64,000 nt of DNA from Amycolatopsis sp. EV170708-02-1. Lineage in GTDB: Bacteria; Actinomycetota; Actinomycetes; Mycobacteriales; Pseudonocardiaceae. The position numbers were made by a program, and so were the translations under genes. The stretch covers positions 5,518,001 through 5,582,000 of the forward strand of contig NZ_CP092497.1 in NCBI RefSeq assembly GCF_022479115.1, read 5' to 3'. The notes under the pieces were generated by a model. The model was not told where the DNA came from and did not search any database. It worked only from the letters and a program-made list of their open reading frames with translations. Below are positions 43,272 through 52,353 of this stretch, piece by piece (within the stretch, counting starts at the first letter, position 1; every line of letters begins with the position of its first letter).

Positions 43272-44893
43272 GCGGGAAGGACGTGGCGTCCTTCCCGGTC
43301 CGTGCTCAGGCACAACGAGCAGATCGTCCCGCCGGTGGCGGACGCGGCCATGTCGGGGCGCTCGTAAGCCTCTCCGCAGACCTCGCAGCCGTAATGGGTG
43401 CCGCTCGGATTGCCGTCTTCGTCCAGTATCGGCTCGGTGAGGCCGTCATCGGTGCGGCGCAGGTAGAAACGCCCTCGGGTGAGCACCGCCATCAGCGGGG
43501 TCAGCACGACCGCGACCACCACCGCGACCAACGGGGAGTACGGCCGGGGTCCGGGCCCGAAGAGTCCGAAGTAGACGGAGATCGAGAGGAGCGAGGAACC
43601 CAGGAACGCGACGACACCGACCGGGTTGACCGCGAACAGCATCCCGCGCCGGAACTCCGGCTGTTTCGGCGAGAGCCCGAGCACGAACTTGTTGATCGCG
43701 ATGTCGGTGGCGACGGTGACCACCCACGCCATCGCACAGTTCGAGTAGAAGCTCAGGATGCCGTTGAGGAAGCTGAACATGTCCGCTTCCATCAGGATCA
43801 GCGCGATGGCCAGATTCACCAGCACGAACACCAGCCTGCCCGGATAGCGTTTCGTGATCCGGGTGAAGGAGTTCGTCCACGCCAGCGACCCGGAATAGGC
43901 GTTGGTGACGTTGATCTTGACCTGGCTGAGCACCACCAGGACCAGCGCCAGTGGCACCACCAGCCACGCCGGCATGACCTCGGTGAACACGCCGGTGAAC
44001 TGCTCGATCGGCTCGACGGCGGCCGCCTTGCCCACCGCGTCGAGGATGTAGACCGCCATGAACACGCCGATCGCCTGCTTGATCGCGCCGAAGAACACCC
44101 AGCCCGGCCCGGCCAGCACCATCGAGGTCCACCAGGCGCGCCGGTTCTCCGCCGTGCGTGGCGGCATGAAACGCAGGTAGTCGACCTGCTCTCCGATCTG
44201 CCCCATGAGCGAGAGGCACACGCCGGCACCGAGCATGATCGCGGCCGTGCTCAGCCCGGCCCCGCCCTCTCCTTCGTAGGACAGCCACCGCTGGACCGAA
44301 CCGGGATCCTTCACGACGAGGAACACCAGCGGGGCCACCATCAGCAGCAGCCACAGCGGATTCGTCCAGCTCTGCAGTTTCGCCAGCACCTTCATGCCGT
44401 AGACGACCAGCGGGATGATCACCAGGGTGGACACCAGGTAGCCGAGCCACAACGGCAGCGCTATCGCGTACTTCAGGCCCTGCGCCATGATCGAGCCTTC
44501 GAGGGCGAAGAAGATGAAGGTGAAACTGGCGAAGATGACGCTGGTCAGCACCGAACCGTAGTAGCCGAAACCTGAACCGCGGGTGATCAGGTCGAGGTCG
44601 ATGTTGTACCGGGCCGCGTAGTAGGCCAGCGGGAATCCGGTCACGAAGATGATCACCGCCGCCAGGGCGATCGCCAGCAGCGCGTTGCCCGTGCCGTGGG
44701 TCAGGCCGATCCCGGCGCCGATCGAGAAATCCGCCATGTAGGCGATCCCGCCCAACGCGGAAGCACCGACCACCGCCGGTGTCCAGCGACGGTAGGTCCT
44801 CGGCGCGAATCGGAGGGTGTAGTCCTCGAGTGTCTCCTTCGTCGCGCCGAGGCCGGTGGGCGCGGCACGGGTCTCCGATTCTTCGATGGTCAT
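43268..44893 (-). CDS. NCS1 nucleobase/hydantoin-type transporter with C-terminal zinc ribbon
   Basis: 541-aa transporter with twelve helices of the purine-cytosine permease family (FADF-type N-terminus, then TRGSGFGYYGSVLTS and GQIGEQVDYLRF). Residues about 500-535 add a soluble zinc ribbon (YGCEVCGEAYERP ... ICSLCLS) with four cysteines, unusual for NCS1 carriers. Substrate not predictable; there is no catabolic neighbour. Downstream overlaps the ATPase gene. Confidence 0.88.
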   Translation of the reverse strand: MTIEESETRAAPTGLGATKETLEDYTLRFAPRTYRRWTPAVVGASALGGIAYMADFSIGAGIGLTHGTGNALLAIALAAVIIFVTGFPLAYYAARYNIDLDLITRGSGFGYYGSVLTSVIFASFTFIFFALEGSIMAQGLKYAIALPLWLGYLVSTLVIIPLVVYGMKVLAKLQSWTNPLWLLLMVAPLVFLVVKDPGSVQRWLSYEGEGGAGLSTAAIMLGAGVCLSLMGQIGEQVDYLRFMPPRTAENRRAWWTSMVLAGPGWVFFGAIKQAIGVFMAVYILDAVGKAAAVEPIEQFTGVFTEVMPAWLVVPLALVLVVLSQVKINVTNAYSGSLAWTNSFTRITKRYPGRLVFVLVNLAIALILMEADMFSFLNGILSFYSNCAMAWVVTVATDIAINKFVLGLSPKQPEFRRGMLFAVNPVGVVAFLGSSLLSISVYFGLFGPGPRPYSPLVAVVVAVVLTPLMAVLTRGRFYLRRTDDGLTEPILDEDGNPSGTHYGCEVCGEAYERPDMAASATGGTICSLCLSTDREGRHVLPA

Positions 44894-45090
44894 GACCGAG
44901 GTCTCCTCCAGAGCACCGGGGACGGGAGCCAGAAGCTACGAACGCCTCGTTTCCGGTCGTCCGCCCGGTGGTGACGGGCGGGTTTCCGTGTGTTGCCGAA
45001 CCTCGGCGCGGCCGTTAACACGGGGCAGGGCAAGGGTGGGCAGTTCGCGACCCCGGAAATACGCACAAACCGGGCAATCCGCCGCAGCGT

Positions 45091-45107
45091 GTGTCCTTTA
45101 TGGACAC
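45091..45107. promoter_or_regulatory. GTGTCC-TTTAT-GGACAC palindrome, copy 3
   Basis: The most complete copy, with 6-bp arms. It lies about 200 bp upstream of both the NCS1 start (minus strand) and the SARP gene (plus strand). Confidence 0.5.
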
Positions 45108-45144
45108 CCGGGCAGCTCAGGCCCGCCGACCTTGAGTTCCCGCC

Positions 45145-45193
45145 CTTGCCCTGGACCAAGGGGAAGGCGCCCTTCGACCTGCTCCAGGGCAAG
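45145..45193. repeat. Hairpin with 11-bp arms
   Basis: CTTGCCCTGGA (45145-45155) pairs with TCCAGGGCAAG (45183-45193); an inner AAGGG...CCCTT and GAAGG-CGC-CCTTC core extends the structure. Dispersed intergenic element or terminator. Confidence 0.6.
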
Positions 45194-45197
45194 GTGA

Positions 45198-45256
45198 CGT
45201 GTCGCGAAAGCCACTTTCGCGACGTGTGATGTCCCGAAAGTGGCTTTCGCGACACG
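45198..45256. repeat. Inverted pair of GCGAAAG-CTTTCGC palindromes
   Basis: GTCGCGAAAG-CCA-CTTTCGCGAC (45201-45223) and GTCCCGAAAG-TGG-CTTTCGCGAC (45231-45253) are each palindromic, and together form 22-bp perfect arms (45198-45219 and 45235-45256). Structure of this kind suggests a mobile or recombination-prone palindromic element. Confidence 0.65.
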
Positions 45257-45323
45257 AACGCCGACGGAGCCGCGTGCGGGCCACCAACCTCACGACGGGC
45301 CGGGGTAGGCCAGAATCGACCCC

Positions 45324-48314
45324 GTGCAGTTCGCCATCCTCGGGCCGGTCGAAGCCCGCCTTCCCGACGGGACACCCGTCGCGCTCGGCGGGCCGCAGTT
45401 GCGGGGCCTGCTCGCGCTGCTCGCGCTCGACGCCGGGCGGATCGTCAGCGCCGACCAGCTGATCGACGGCCTGCACGGCGACCATCCGCCCGAGGGTGCC
45501 GCCGAAGCCCTGCAATCCCAGGTCTCCCGGCTCCGGCGGCGGCTGAAGGACGGCGGCGCGCCCGACGGGCTCGTCGAGTTCACCCCCGCCGGATACCGGC
45601 TGGCCGTCGATCCGCAGGACGTCGACCTCCACCGGTTCGAACGCCTCACCGCCCAGGCGCGGGAGACCGCCGAGCCGGGCACGAAGCTCGCGCTCTTCAC
45701 CGAAGCGCTGGCGCTGTGGCGGGGGCCCGCCCTCGACGGGCTCGCCGACCCGCCCCGCGCGGCCCGGCTCGCCGAGCTGCGGCTGGCCGCGATCGAGGAC
45801 CGCGTCGAGGCCGGGTTCGCCTTGGCACACCACGAAAAGCTCGTCGCCGAACTCCGTGAGCTCGCACGGGAACACCCGCTGCGGGAACGGCTCACCGCCC
45901 AGCTCGTGCGCGCCTTGCACGGCAGCGGCCGCTCCGCCGAGGCGCTCGCCGTGTTCGCCGAAGCCCGCGGCCGCCTCGCCGACGAACTGGGCGCCGACCC
46001 GTCGGCGGACCTCGCCGACGCGCACGCCGCCGTCTTGCGCGGGTCGCCGGCCCTCCGGGTTCCCGTGCCGCTCACGGGATTCGTCGGCCGCGGCGAACTC
46101 GACCGGCTCGTCGCCGCGCTCGGGAAGACCCGGCTCGTCACGCTCATCGGGCCCGGCGGAGCGGGCAAGACACGGCTCGCCGTCGAAGCGACTTCCCGGC
46201 AGGACGGCGAAGTCTGCTTCGTCGAACTCGCCACGGTGACCGAGGTCGCGCCCGCCGTCCTCGCCGCGCTGGGCCTGCGCGAACAAGGCGTCCTGACGCC
46301 GGGGGCGGTTTCGGATCCCGCCGACCGCCTGGTCGCCGGGCTCGCCGACCGGTCGCCGCTGCTCGTCCTCGACAACTGCGAACACGTCGTCGCCGAAGCC
46401 GCGTGGCTGGTGCGGCGGCTGCTGTCTGACTGCCCGGGTCTGCGGGTGCTCGTCACCAGCCGCGAAGCGCTGGGGCTGACCGGCGAGACGCTGGTGCCGG
46501 TCGGTCCCCTGCCCGCGGGCGCCGCCGCCCGGTTGTTCACCGAGCGGGCCGCGGCGGTCGCTCCCGATCGTCCGCCGGACCCGGCCGCCGTGGCCCGTAT
46601 CTGCGCCGAGCTCGACGGTCTGCCGTTGGCGATCGAGCTCGCCGCGGCGCGGTTGCGGACCTTGTCCGCCGCCGATGTCGCCGCCCGGCTCGGCGACCGC
46701 TTCGGGCTGCTGTCGCGCGGCGAGCGGACCGCCGAACCGCGGCACCGGACCCTGCGCGGCGTCGTCGAGTGGAGCTGGGACCTCCTCGACCCGCGAGAAC
46801 AGCGGCTGGCAGGCCGGTTCGCGGTGTTCGCCGGTGGCGCGAAGCTCGACGCCGTCGAACGCGTCTGCGCCGTGTCCGATACGGAAGGCGTGCTGGCCGG
46901 ACTGGTCGAGAAGTCCTTCGTCGAGTTCGACGGCGGCCGGTACCGGATGCTGGAGACCATTCGCGCGTTCTGCGCCGAGCAGGGCGAAGACCGGCGCGCC
47001 GAGCACGCCGGATACTTCCTCGGCCTCGCCCAAGCGTCCGAACCGAGGCTGCGCGGCGCGGACCAGCTCGTGGCGTTGGAAGAGCTGAGCGCCGAGCACG
47101 CCGAACTGCACGCCGCCCTGCGCTGGAGCGTGACCGCCGCCCCCGGCCTCGCCCTGCGGCTCATCGCGGCCCTGTCCTGGTACTGGTGGCTGCGCGGCCT
47201 GCGCAGCGAAGCGACACCCTTCGCGGACGCCGCGCTCGCCGCCATCGGCCCCGAACCGCCGCCGGGACTGGCCGAGGAATACGTCCTCGGTCTCGTCCAC
47301 GCGTCGGCCACCGGCGCCGGGATCGAGCCGATCGTGCGGCGGCTCGACGGTCCGCTGCGGTACCCGTACCTGTTCCTGCTGTGGGCGTTTTCCCCGCACC
47401 CCAAGGCAAAAGAGGGCGAACGGCTCGCCGCGCTCATCGGCGAAGACCGCTGGTCGCGGGCGTTCGCGCGGGTCAGCGACGGCCTCGGCGCGCAGTACAA
47501 CGGCCGGATCGCCGAGGCCGAAACGCACTTCTCCGCGTCGCTGGCCGGGTTCCGCGAACTGGGTGACCGCTGGGGCGCGGCGAGCACGCTGGAGAAGCTC
47601 GCCGAATTCGCGGACTGGCGCGGCGACCACGTCCGGTTCCGTGAACTGATGGACGAATCCGTGCGGCTGGCCGCGGAGCTCGGTTCCTTCGAAGACGCCG
47701 CCGATCTGCTCTGCCGCCGCGCCGACGGCGTCCTGCGCGCAGGTGACGGGGAGGCCGCGAAAGCCGACTACGAGGCCGCCGCCGGCCAAGCGCGCGGCAA
47801 TCCGCTGACGCTCGCGCGGGCCAGGGGCGGGCTGGGCGAGGTCGCGCGCCGCGCCGGTGACCTGGCGACGGCCAGGCGCTGGTACTCCGCCGCGCTCGGC
47901 CTGGCCATCGGCCCGGTGACCGGTGGCGAGACGCGGATCCGGCTCCACACCGGTTTCGGCTGGACGATGGCCGCCGCCGGTGACCTGGACGCGGCGACCG
48001 AACTGCACCAGGAGGCGCTCGCCACCGCGCTGGAGTACGCGAACCTGCCCGGCGCGGCCCAGGCGATCGAGGGGCTGGCCGGGGTCCTCGCCGCCCGTGA
48101 CGAGGACGAGCGGGCCGCGTTCCTGCTCGGCGTCGCGGTCGGGCTGCGCGGCGCGTCCGTCGCCGGAGACGCCGACGTCGACGGTGTGGTGGGCCGCGTC
48201 CGGGCCCGCATCGGCGCCGACGCCTACTCCGACGCCTTCGCCCGCGGCCGGGAAATGCCTCCTGACCAGGCGATCCACGATCTCGGTCAGCGGCGGTTCG
48301 CGCTCGGTTCGTGA
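45324..48314 (+). CDS. SARP/AfsR-type regulator (Trans_reg_C, BTAD, NB-ARC, TPR)
   Basis: 996-aa regulator: OmpR-like DNA-binding domain (1-90), bacterial transcriptional activation domain (about 95-235), NB-ARC ATPase (about 245-560; Walker A GPGGAGKTRL, LLVLDNCEH, GLPLAIELAAAR), then TPR-like repeats. Same architecture as AfsR-family activators of secondary metabolism. GTG 45324 encodes the usual M-x-F-A-I-L-G-P-V start. It lies 31 bp before the FAD monooxygenase, which it may control. Confidence 0.92.
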   Translation: MQFAILGPVEARLPDGTPVALGGPQLRGLLALLALDAGRIVSADQLIDGLHGDHPPEGAAEALQSQVSRLRRRLKDGGAPDGLVEFTPAGYRLAVDPQDVDLHRFERLTAQARETAEPGTKLALFTEALALWRGPALDGLADPPRAARLAELRLAAIEDRVEAGFALAHHEKLVAELRELAREHPLRERLTAQLVRALHGSGRSAEALAVFAEARGRLADELGADPSADLADAHAAVLRGSPALRVPVPLTGFVGRGELDRLVAALGKTRLVTLIGPGGAGKTRLAVEATSRQDGEVCFVELATVTEVAPAVLAALGLREQGVLTPGAVSDPADRLVAGLADRSPLLVLDNCEHVVAEAAWLVRRLLSDCPGLRVLVTSREALGLTGETLVPVGPLPAGAAARLFTERAAAVAPDRPPDPAAVARICAELDGLPLAIELAAARLRTLSAADVAARLGDRFGLLSRGERTAEPRHRTLRGVVEWSWDLLDPREQRLAGRFAVFAGGAKLDAVERVCAVSDTEGVLAGLVEKSFVEFDGGRYRMLETIRAFCAEQGEDRRAEHAGYFLGLAQASEPRLRGADQLVALEELSAEHAELHAALRWSVTAAPGLALRLIAALSWYWWLRGLRSEATPFADAALAAIGPEPPPGLAEEYVLGLVHASATGAGIEPIVRRLDGPLRYPYLFLLWAFSPHPKAKEGERLAALIGEDRWSRAFARVSDGLGAQYNGRIAEAETHFSASLAGFRELGDRWGAASTLEKLAEFADWRGDHVRFRELMDESVRLAAELGSFEDAADLLCRRADGVLRAGDGEAAKADYEAAAGQARGNPLTLARARGGLGEVARRAGDLATARRWYSAALGLAIGPVTGGETRIRLHTGFGWTMAAAGDLDAATELHQEALATALEYANLPGAAQAIEGLAGVLAARDEDERAAFLLGVAVGLRGASVAGDADVDGVVGRVRARIGADAYSDAFARGREMPPDQAIHDLGQRRFALGS

Positions 48315-48345
48315 CCGGTCAGCGGGCTCGCCCACGCTGCCGGAC

Positions 48346-49549
48346 ATGACGAAGAACATCCTGATCTCCGGCGCCGGCGTCGCCGGGCCCGCCCTCGCCT
48401 GGTGGCTGCACCGCCGCGGCTTCAGCGCCACCGTCGTCGAACGGGCCCCAGCCCGCGCGAAGGCGGCTACAAGGTCGACATCCGCGGTGTCGCCGTCGAC
48501 GTCGTCCGCCGGATGGGCCTGCTCGACGAGGTGCACACGGCGAGCACCGACATGCGGGGCGCCGCGTTCGTGAACAAACGAGGCAAGCAGCTCGCCACCC
48601 TCGACGCCGACACTTTCGGCTTCCGCCACGGCGACGACACCGAAATCCTCCGCGGCGACCTGGCGAAGGTCCTGTACGACGCGACCTGCGAGAACACCGA
48701 GTACGTCTTCGGCGACTGGATCACCGGGCTGGCACAGCGTTCCGGCGGCGTCGACGTGACGTTCGCCCACGGGCCCCGCGCCGGTTCGACCTGGTCGTCG
48801 GCGCCGACGGGCTGCACTCCGGTGTCCGGGCGCTCGCGTTCGGCCCGGAGGAGGACTTCCTGCACCGGTTCGACGCCTACATCTCGATCTCCACCGTGCC
48901 CAACACCTTCGAACTCGACCGCTGGGAACTGCTGCACTCGGCGGCGCCCGGCAAGATGGTCAACGTCTACAGCACCGCGCGCGCCGACGACGCCAAGGCC
49001 GCGTTCTGGTTCAGCGCTCCGCCGCTGGCTTACGACCGGCGGGACGTCGAAGGTCAGAAGAACCTCGTCGCGCGCCAGTTCGCCGAGCTGGGCTGGGAGA
49101 TCCCGGCGTTGCTCGACGCCATGCGAGAGGCGGGCGACTTCTACTTCGACCTGGTGTGCCAGATCCGCATGGACCGCTTTTCGGCCGGACGCGTCACCCT
49201 CCTCGGTGACGCGGGCTATTGCCCGTCGCCCGCCTCGGGGCAGGGCACGAGCCTGGCCCTTGTCGGCGCGTACGTCCTGGCGGGTGAGCTGGCGGCTTCG
49301 GGCGACCCCACGGTGGCGTTGTCCCGCTACGAGGCGGAAATGCGCCCGTACGTCGAGAAGAACCAGGCCTTGGCGAAGATGGCGCTACGCGGGATCATCC
49401 CGCAGTCGCGGGCTTTCGCTTGGTTCAACACCCGGATGATCAAACTGATGCCCTACCTCCCCGGCCGCAACCGCGTCCTCGAACAGATGGCCCGCCCGAT
49501 CCGGGAAGCGGCGAACGCCTTGGTGCTGAAGGATTACGGCCCCCGCTAG
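48346..49549 (+). pseudogene. FAD-dependent monooxygenase (PHBH fold), two frameshifts
   Basis: Starts MTKNILISGAGVAGPALAW (Rossmann GxGxxG). It loses one base near 48446-48456 (ERAPA, then GGYKVDIRGVAVDVVRRMGL in the next frame) and another near 48771-48777, after which DLVVGADGLHS-type sequence and then RVTLLGDAGYCPSPASGQGT (the GD motif) continue to 49549. Two restored bases give a 401-aa flavin monooxygenase of the usual size. Both losses lie in C/G runs. Aromatic hydroxylation or antibiotic inactivation are typical roles. Confidence 0.8.
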
Positions 49550-50289
49550 ACCTGCGAGTCCGCGAGCAGTTCCAGCGCGAGCGCCTTGAGTTCCGGGCTC
49601 GCCGTCGCGGCGTTGCCCGAGTCGAACGGCGGCCGCGGGTCGTATTCGACGGCGAGCTGGATACCGCGGGCGATCTCCTCACCGGCCAGCAGGGACGCGA
49701 GATGGAAGGCGAGGTCGATCCCGGCGGACACCCCCGCCGCGGTGACGACCTTGCCGACCTGGACGTAGCGCTCGGGCACGTAGCGCACGCCGAAGGTCTT
49801 CTCCAGATAGTCCGCCGAGGCCCAGTACGTGGTGGCCCGGTCGCGGAGCAGCCCGGCCGCGCCGAGGATCAACGAGCCCGTGCACACCGACGTGGTCCAC
49901 GTCGTGTGCCGGTGGATACGCCGGATCCAGTCGAGCAGGACCGGGTTCTCCATGGCGGCGACCGTGCCGCGATTGCCCGCGCCCGGCACCAGCACCACGT
50001 CCAGCCGGTGCACCTCGGCCACCGAACGTTCCGCCAGCACCGCGACATCACCGGTGTCCGTGCGCACCGGGCCGCGCTGCTGGGCGATCATCGTCACCGT
50101 GGCGCCGGGGAGCCGGGACAACACCTCGGCCGGCCCCGTCGGATCCAGCAGGCTGAACCCGTCGTAGAGCAGGATGCCGATCTTCGGTCCTTTGGTCTCC
50201 GCCTGAGCCGTGCCGGTGGAGAGGCCGAACGCGGCGGCCGCCGCGACTCCGGCCAGCACTGTCCTGCGGGTGGTCTTCGCACTGTCCAT
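49546..50289 (-). CDS. Tat-exported DJ-1/PfpI protein, isonitrile-hydratase-like
   Basis: 247 aa with a Tat signal (TTRRTVLAGVAAAAAFGLS). The mature part matches the isonitrile hydratase branch: LLYDGFSLLDPTGPAEVL with the catalytic-type Asp (D49) and nucleophile C136 in TSVCTGSLIL. It could hydrate isonitriles outside the membrane, but the family is broad. Next to a GlxA regulator of the same fold. Confidence 0.82.
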   Translation of the reverse strand: MDSAKTTRRTVLAGVAAAAAFGLSTGTAQAETKGPKIGILLYDGFSLLDPTGPAEVLSRLPGATVTMIAQQRGPVRTDTGDVAVLAERSVAEVHRLDVVLVPGAGNRGTVAAMENPVLLDWIRRIHRHTTWTTSVCTGSLILGAAGLLRDRATTYWASADYLEKTFGVRYVPERYVQVGKVVTAAGVSAGIDLAFHLASLLAGEEIARGIQLAVEYDPRPPFDSGNAATASPELKALALELLADSQV

Positions 50290-50307
50290 GCCGCGATTCT
50301 GGGGAGC

Positions 50308-51279
50308 TCAGGCGCCGATCGGGTGGGGCATGTCCTTCATCCTGCGAAGTGTGTCCCCGGTGATCCCGTAGTACTGGCGGAACGCCGTCCGCAGGGTCTC
50401 CGGCGAGGCGAATCCGCATCGCCGCGCGACCGCGGCCAGCGGCAACGCGGTGGACCGCACCAGCTGGGCGGCGGCCTCGGTCCGCGCCGTCCGCACGGTC
50501 CGGGCCGGGGTGCTGCCCAGCTGCGCGGTGAACAGCCGGGTGAGGTGCCGGGTGGTGACCCCGGCGCGAGCCGCCAGCGCCGACGGGCTCAGGTCTTCGG
50601 CGAGATGCGCGGCGATGTACCCCAAGAGGTCGCGCACGACCCGGTTGCCCGGCGGCGGGACGGCCAGGAACGTGCTGATCTGGGCCTGGTCGCCGGGGCG
50701 GTGCAGATAGGTCACCAGCTCCCGGGCGACCTCGCGGGCCAGCGTCGGGCCGCAGTCGTCCTCGATCAGCGCGAGCGTGAGATCCAGCGCGCTGATGACC
50801 CCGGCCGAGGTGAACACGTTGCCGTCGCGGATGTAGAGCGGCGCCGGATCCACCGTCACCGCCGGGAAGGTGGCGGCGAGCAGCTCGCCGTATCCCCAAT
50901 GCGTCGTGACCCGCCGGTCGTCGAGCAACCCGGCGGCCGCCAGCACGAAGGCACCCGTGCACACCGAGGCGATCCGCCTGCTCCGCCCGGCCAGCCTGCG
51001 CACCTGCGTCAGCAGACGCTCGTCCACCGCGGCCGCCCCCGTTCCCGCGCCACCGACCACGATCACCGTGTCCATCCGCCCGGACACTTCGGCGAGCCGG
51101 CGAGCACCCGCGAGCATGATCCCCGACGAACTCCGCGTCGTCCGCCCGTCGAGCGTCGCCAGCTCGACGACATACGGTGGCGCGGCGCCGTGCGAATTCG
51201 CGATCTCCAGCGCTCCGCTGGGACAGGCCACATCGAGGATCTGCGCGTCGTCGAACGCGACGATCACCACCCGGCGCAC
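50308..51279 (-). CDS. GlxA-type AraC regulator with DJ-1/PfpI domain
   Basis: About 323 aa: DJ-1/PfpI sensor domain (about 1-190; IASVCTGAFVLAAAGLL) and C-terminal AraC double HTH (about 210-320; RRCGFASPETLRTAFRQYYG). Probably regulates the adjacent DJ-1 enzyme. The start is one of several clustered GTGs; 51279 has AAGGAA upstream, 51300 is an alternative. Confidence 0.88.
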   Translation of the reverse strand: MRRVVIVAFDDAQILDVACPSGALEIANSHGAAPPYVVELATLDGRTTRSSSGIMLAGARRLAEVSGRMDTVIVVGGAGTGAAAVDERLLTQVRRLAGRSRRIASVCTGAFVLAAAGLLDDRRVTTHWGYGELLAATFPAVTVDPAPLYIRDGNVFTSAGVISALDLTLALIEDDCGPTLAREVARELVTYLHRPGDQAQISTFLAVPPPGNRVVRDLLGYIAAHLAEDLSPSALAARAGVTTRHLTRLFTAQLGSTPARTVRTARTEAAAQLVRSTALPLAAVARRCGFASPETLRTAFRQYYGITGDTLRRMKDMPHPIGA

Positions 51280-51376
51280 CGCTTCCTTTTCAAGCCCCAC
51301 AGGGAGAATCTACCCGCCTGCCCGCTTACCTCCGACGTAATCGACAGCGCTCCCCGGTCTCGACGATCCTTGGGCC

Positions 51377-52345
51377 ATGAAGGTTTCACGACTGTTGCCC
51401 GCCCTCGCGGCGGCCGTGCTGTCCTGTGTCGTTCTCGCGACTTCCGCGACCGCCGAATCCGGTGACACGCCCTCGAACGTGGAGCGGTTCATGGACGCCT
51501 ACCGTGCCTGGGGAAGAAACACCCAGGATGTCGACGCGTACATGAACCTGTTCGTCCAAGACGGGACGGCGCGCTTGTGGGACAGCGGGCTCGAGACGCC
51601 CCGGGACTGGGCGGGAATCAGAAGCCAGATCGAGGGCGTGCTGAGCTTGGTCCCGGACTACGTCTTCGTTCCGGAGACCGTCACCTCCGGCCCCGACGGC
51701 AGGGTCGTCTTCGTCGAGGCGCTCAACACCGGCACCGTCAAGGGGAAACCGGTCTCCTTCAAGACGATGCACCGGCTCGTCCTCGGCGATCCCGCCGACG
51801 GCAAGGATCCGGCCAGGGTGCAGGACGGCAGGCGGTTCTGGGACCAGGTAGACATGTTCCGCCCGGTCGAGGATCCGGCGAACCCGCTGCGGAACCTCTT
51901 CGAGGGGATCACCCCGTCGGCGACCGACCCGGCCCCGGCGCTCCCCTTGCCGCCGCGAATCCGGCAACTGGCGTGGAACCGGGAAGCGGCGGGGATCCTG
52001 GTCACCGGGGTGGACGGCACGGCGACCCTGCGGGGTCCCGGCCTGACCGAGCCGATCTCCGGCCGCCGGGCCATGACCGAATACCTGGACCGGTTGTTCG
52101 GCGCGCTTCGTGACGTCGCACTCGAGCCGCGGGCCACCGTGTCCGCGGGCGGCACCGAATACCGGGAGTGGGTCGGCACCGCCGTGGCGCTGGGCGGCGC
52201 CGACCCGCGCAGGATCTCCTTCAGTCTGGTCGAGCGGACCGTGAAGACCGCGGCAGGCACGGCCTGGTCGCTGCACCTCGACACCCTGGACCTGATCGCC
52301 TCGGTCCAGACGGTGAAGGAACTACGCGCCCGGATCTTCGGCTAG
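51377..52345 (+). CDS. Secreted protein with two NTF2/SnoaL-like domains
   Basis: 322 aa: Sec signal peptide (residues 1-27, cleavage near ATA-ESG), then two NTF2-like folds, the first with RFMDAYRAWGRNTQDVDAYMNLFVQDG and a WAGIRSQIEGVL helix, the second with GPGLTEPISGRRAMTEYLDRLF. SnoaL-like domains bind small hydrophobic ligands or act as cyclases and isomerases. Ligand unknown. Confidence 0.78.
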   Translation: MKVSRLLPALAAAVLSCVVLATSATAESGDTPSNVERFMDAYRAWGRNTQDVDAYMNLFVQDGTARLWDSGLETPRDWAGIRSQIEGVLSLVPDYVFVPETVTSGPDGRVVFVEALNTGTVKGKPVSFKTMHRLVLGDPADGKDPARVQDGRRFWDQVDMFRPVEDPANPLRNLFEGITPSATDPAPALPLPPRIRQLAWNREAAGILVTGVDGTATLRGPGLTEPISGRRAMTEYLDRLFGALRDVALEPRATVSAGGTEYREWVGTAVALGGADPRRISFSLVERTVKTAAGTAWSLHLDTLDLIASVQTVKELRARIFG

Positions 52346-52353
52346 CGTCCGGT

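Larger units (their letters stand above)
44894..45323. other. Long intergenic region between NCS1 and SARP genes
   Basis: No coding potential was found in these 430 bp: frames crossing it show no codon-position bias. It holds, in order, the NCS1 leader, the third TTTAT palindrome, a large hairpin, a pair of GCGAAAG elements and the short SARP leader, each listed separately. Confidence 0.7.

Noticed and set aside
45117..48770. Minus-strand open frame of 1217 codons
   Set aside because: Antisense to the SARP/NB-ARC gene, with Gln/Gly/Arg-rich low-complexity translation. The plus-strand product has clear domains.
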